IMG/VR virus record: IMGVR_UViG_3300017759_000039
Coordinates: 1-30,107 of that record
Length of the DNA stretch: 30,107 bases
Strand: one strand, 5' to 3'
DNA from: a virus
Shown: in pieces, positions 13,301-19,300 of the stretch
Layout of the letters: each line of letters opens with the position of its first letter
Numbering within the stretch: the first letter of the stretch is position 1
Translations under genes and position numbers: made by a program
The notes under the pieces: model-generated
Databases searched by the model: none
What the model saw: only the letters and a program-made list of their open reading frames with translations
Told to the model about the DNA's origin: nothing

Positions 13301-16300
13301 ATGCTATATCTGTATACTTGGTAGTATCAGTTAAAGTGTAACTATCTCTCTTAGAATGAAGTCTATCAAACTTAATTAATACGGAATCTGAATTACTTGT
13401 AGTAACAGGAATCTCTTCACCAGGTGCAGAGTATGCAGTATTATAAGGAGCGATATTGTCTATTACAAGATCATCGATATTACCAATGAAACAGTTAGCA
13501 GATGATGATCCACTATACTTACCAGCAACACCTATGTTATTAACACTAATATCTGACGTACTCTGGAAGTTAGCAACTAAGTTACCATTCAAGAATAACT
13601 CATATTGATAAAGACCTAGTGACTCTTCTCTCTTCTGGAAGGTAACATGTACCCACTGAGCACTAGCGAATGTAGTCCAGTTAACAGCAGTAGCAGATGT
13701 TGCTACTTGTACTGAGTTTACATAAAGGACTGCTTTCTCATAGTTTGCACTATTCTGATCACCATCCATTTCAACCTGTATACTATCACCAGCAACAGGA
13801 ATAACATCAAATAGAAGTGGTTTATGGTTTGTAGCATGAGCAGTGGTATTCATTGCCATCCATACTCTGAAACTCCACTCCTTATCGGTCATTCCGTAAG
13901 AAGCAAGTTTAACAGGAGAAGGAGCACTTAACTTAAGTGATCCATTACCAAACTTATAAACTGCATCATCAAAAGTAGAATCAGGTACTGACGAGAACGT
14001 CATTGTTGCTAAATTCTGCTTAGTGAAGTCGTAATCTAGATCATCAGTATCATTGAAACGATATGATGCTATTTGATCAGACTGTTGTCTATCAAGTACT
14101 AGGATCGGGTCACCAGAGTTGTCTAATGTATGTGTCTTAGCTCTAAAACCGATATTTACAGTATCATCAATCTTAGTCTCTTTAATTACTGTGCCGTCAT
14201 ACTTCAGATAATGAATAACTGAGTATCTTTGGTTTTGTGCTTCTATTACATCAGTAACAAGTGAATAGTTACCAAATACATCTACATTAATACCAGCATG
14301 ATTGATTGAATCAATTGCACCACTAACGGTAACTGTCTTCTGCCATTCCCACTGAGTATTAGCGGTTGCAATTGGGAATTTGCTTATTTGTACCCTATCA
14401 TACTTAGAAAGGACACTATTGTAAACATCCCAAACTAAGATGCAATCACCATATTCATCAACAGTGAATTTAGGATTTCTTACATATCCACCTAGAGTTG
14501 GAATCTGTCTAATGTATTCAATTTCAAGGTTTGCACCGTCATACCAGAATACACCAAAGATACAATCATCATTATCATCGTTAACACCAACAAAGAAGAA
14601 TCTGTCATCAGATATCCACTTAATTTGATTGATCATCTCTGAATCATCAGCAGATGCAATCTTTCTCTTCTCTACAAGGTCACCGTCCAGATTACACTGG
14701 ATGATCCACATATCATTAGGATCAGGTGAATTACTGTCTGTATAACCTGCAAGATAGATACGACCTTCCTGGTCTAATGCTAGAGAGGTGATCCAATCTC
14801 TTCTTGTGGTACCACTGATACCAGCAATTGCTTTCTGCCATAGTAAGATACCATCAGGAGCATTGGCATTATTGAATCCAGACTCATACTTACCTAACCA
14901 AATGTCAGGGTTGTAGTTAGCATTATTAGGATCGTACGTTTGACCAACGATATAGATGATGTCATTCTCTGCTGAAGCATCAATATGCATCTTAATAAAT
15001 TCTGCCTTCTTAGTACCTGAGTTAAGAGGTAGTAAGTTTCTCTCCCAAACTTTCTGGCCTAAGTCATCAAATTTGACGATAATTCCTGCTTGGTCACCGT
15101 CAGTCTCAAGGATGCTACCACAAATATAAGTGTAACGCTCTATAGTAGTTACCATGTCATGTATGGTAACGATACCAGCTGCTTCAAGATACTCGGTAAT
15201 CCAATAACGAGTCTTCTTGTATTGCTGAGGATGTGATACCCTTATCTGAGGAGGATTATCAGTATCGTATCCATTACCAGAGTTAATAATATTAACTTTA
15301 TTAATTTGTCCAGTATTCTCAAGTACCAACTGAAGTGAAGCATCCTGACCAGCAGGTGTTATCAATTCAAATGTTGGTGGGATGTCATTGTTATATCCAG
15401 TACCTGCTTGAGTAACTGAAATACTCTCAACACCTGTTACCACCTTAACCTTAAAGGTCTTCTGGGTATTATCGATAACAGGACGTGAGTTTATAATTAT
15501 CTCATCTTGTTGTCTTAATTCATGTCCTATATCTGTAGTAATAACACCATAAGGACGGTCACCAATGATTTCCTTCTGGTAACCAATAATATTCTGTCCT
15601 TTAACAGATTCAATAATAGCAGATGCACCGAATCCACCAGTACCTTCATTATCGAAGAATATAGTGTCATCTACCTGATATGATTCACCTGGGTTCTCAA
15701 TAACGAATCCATCAATCTGTGCATTCTCAAACTGAGTAGTTGTTTCTACTTCAATATCAACTCTAGACTCAGCAGATACTCTTGGGAAGTAATCATAAAT
15801 CTGTAGAGTTGCCTCTTCAGACATCTCTAGTAATTCTTGTTGCTCATTAGCATCAATCAGACCGTCATTGTTACTATCCTGAATTTCAAAGATAATAGGA
15901 TATCCTTCTATCTCAGTAGTGAATATATCAGCAGTCTGGTTTGGTTGACGATCAATATCAATGTCAACATCAGTATATGGATCTCTATAACGGACAACAC
16001 CATCAGGGATATTCTCTTGTGTTGCTGCCTGAGTAAAGTTCCAAGCATCAGGAAGTGAGTTAAACTGTGGTCCTAGAATATAAGGGAATTGTGCAAGACC
16101 TGCATCACTAGCATCAATAGTAATGAAGTATGCATATGTACCACCAGGATACTCAGGTGTCTTACAGAAACGACCATTATACTGGTCTAAGTCACCAGAC
16201 TGGAAGTCATAGAAATAGTCGTCTACAAAAGTACCAGCAGCATATGTTGCTATAGGAGGACCATCTACTCTAGAAGGGTTAGGATTGGTTACTTCATCAT

Positions 16301-19300
16301 ATACAACGTTTTCTTTTTGTTTGTATGACGTACGCATCCTTCTGATACCACTATTCTGATCAGTAGGATCAATGTATCCATAAGGACCATAAATTGGGTT
16401 ACCATCAAACGCCCAACCAATAACAGGTGAGTGCTCGAAGTTAGATGCTAATTCTTGGAATTGCTGAGTGACAGGGTTTAAGAATACATTATCACCAACA
16501 ACATATCTTAATTCTTTAGGATCTGATAGGTGAGCATATTCACCACCAAACTGGTTGTTATATCCAGTGAATACATAACCTCTTGCGAAGTCATATTTGT
16601 TACTCTCTACTCCTAATTCATATTCTAAGTTTCTATTCCACTGATAGACTGTAGGTGCAAATGACGCTAATTGACCCACTGCTTCGAGTCTAACAGTTGT
16701 TAAACCTTGGGTATATCCAATACCCTTGTTGGTAATAGTTACACCTAAAACACGTCCTTTGTCTTCTCCAATAGTTCCGATAGTTGCTTGTGCAATAGCA
16801 CCAAATCCATCACCATTGATGATTACGTTAGGTGCAGTAGTATAGGAATTACCAGAGTTGATAATAGCGATAGAAACGATTCTACCATTCAATACGATTG
16901 GTTGTGCTAGAGCATTCTCACCAGAGTTAACTTTAATTTCTGGAAGTGAAGTATAACCACTACCAAAGTTGGTAACAGTAACACTTTGAATTGGACCACG
17001 GACACTGGCAGTTGCTTCTGCTCCTATTCCTCCACCACCTGTTATAGAAACACTAGGTTGTGAAGTATATCCTGTACCTGGTTGCTCAACTAGAATACGA
17101 GTAACTCGACCACCAGTGATAACTGCTTGTGCAGTAGCACCAATACCACCGCCACCTACGATTGATACTAGAGGTGACTCAGTATATCCAGTACCTTCAG
17201 TTGTAACATTAAAACTATCAAGACTACCATTTACAATAACTTCTGCAGCTGCATTTGATCCTCCACCACCTTCTATCTCTACATTAGGTTTCGCACCAGC
17301 ATCATAACCTTCACCATTGTTAGTTACAGTGATATTAGTTAAAGGACCATACTGTACGTAATCTCTTGACTTGTAAGACCAAATAGAAACACCATTAACC
17401 CAAGATCCAATTGGAGTACCTGGATTGATAGTTTGACGCTCTGATATAGTTTGGACTGTCCTAGGGAATCTTAATAGCTTCCTTTGGTTGCCTGGGATCA
17501 ATGCTGACCCTGTAAATGGACCTATCTTGTAGTTTGGTAATCCAGATGCAGCAACATAGACATATTGGTCATTAAAGAAAGAGTTTTGGATATTAGTCGT
17601 AAATTCACTAATAACCTTGTTAATAGAGGTTACATCTGACTTACCTCTGTTAAGGTCAACCGATAATAGGATATTACCTGCTGGAATGATCTCAGTTGGT
17701 GTATTGATCCTATATGAGAATTCAAACTCGTTAATACGTGATGTAACGGTAAATGTGCCGTTATAGACAACTGGGTTTGCACCGTAGATCGTAACTTGGT
17801 CAGAAACCAATAATCCGTGTGGGTTACCGCAAACTACAGTCGCAGTCTGGTTATTAACACCACCAGGAGTAATACTGGTTACTTGGATGAGTTTTTTAAC
17901 ATTATACAACCAAGATTGCAATCTTAGCTCTTCAGCAGTGGATCCAAGGTTTGCAACCTTCAATTTGTCTCCACCGAGGTAGTAACTACCTGTATTGTTA
18001 AGAACAGTCGTTCCTGCTTCTGCAATACCAAGAACTCTCAGTTTACACTCATTTGCAGTACCAAAGTTGGTATAGATGTAGATATCGGACTGGATTATGG
18101 TACCAGGATCCCAATCTTCAACAATTCCGTTTTTAGACCTAGTACACTCGATGAACTGGTTTAGGGACTTCTCTTTATACTGAACTTGCTCTTGATCATT
18201 GATTCTGATGGTACCATTCCTTTCGGGCCATCCTATCGTCGAGTCAACCGTAATGATTTGCCCAGTTGTCGTAAGAGGCTCAACGAGACGTGTTTTGTAA
18301 GGAATAATGAAATTCCCAACCAATGTTTCTTCCGAGATAGCCAATTCATAGATTGTATCGGTACCTTCGATGATTGTGATGACATTTTCGATTAAAGCTG
18401 ATGCATCCGTTACGCTAGTGTCAACAGCGTCGGCATATTGGTTAATTTGTGCGTCTAATAGGTTTACAGGGTCACCTTCTATCAATTCTGCTCTAAGAAT
18501 GGTGTCTACAACCCAAGTAGCATAAGATGGACTAATAATCTCATCTTTTGGATAATAAAGGTCAACATCTTGTCCAAATAAGATTTTGAAGAGATATTGA
18601 GTCGCTAATTTAGTACCTTTTGAAACATAGAAGTCACTAATGTTTTTAATGACCTGTACAGGGTTAACTTCGCTAAAATCAATGTCAATAGTAGGCAAAT
18701 ACTGCCTTCTAAACTTATCAAAGACTTCCTTGATGAAAAGGGTGTCTAAATTAATAACTGTGCCACCAGCAAGGTGATTTGATTGCCTTAAAGCTGCTTC
18801 TCCAGCATATATCTCATTATGGAGGTTATCATACTCTACAGGACCAGAAACGCCTCTGGAGCACCCTAGGAAGGCACTAGGAGAGTAACCTGATCCTTTC
18901 TCAATGATATCAAAACCAGTAACTTGGTCAAAACCAACATCTACAGATGCTCTAGCAGATCTTGGATCAGCAATGTAGATTTTAGGTGGGAATTCAACAG
19001 AATATCCAGTACCAAAGTTGGTAATGTTGATATCAGTGATTTCACCGTTGAAAATGGTGGCAGCAGCAGTAGCACCAGTACCGCCTATTAGTTCTCCGTA
19101 TCCATCCTTCCTATCATCAACAATATAGACAGATGGAGCATCAGTATAACCACTACCACCTGTTAACATCTCAATATTGGTAACAGATCCAGATGCAACA
19201 GTTACATCAAGGACTTGAGCACCAATTGGGTCAATTATCTTTACTCTAGGTGGAGTTACATAACCCCTACCTCTATTAACTACTTGTACTTCGTATACTT

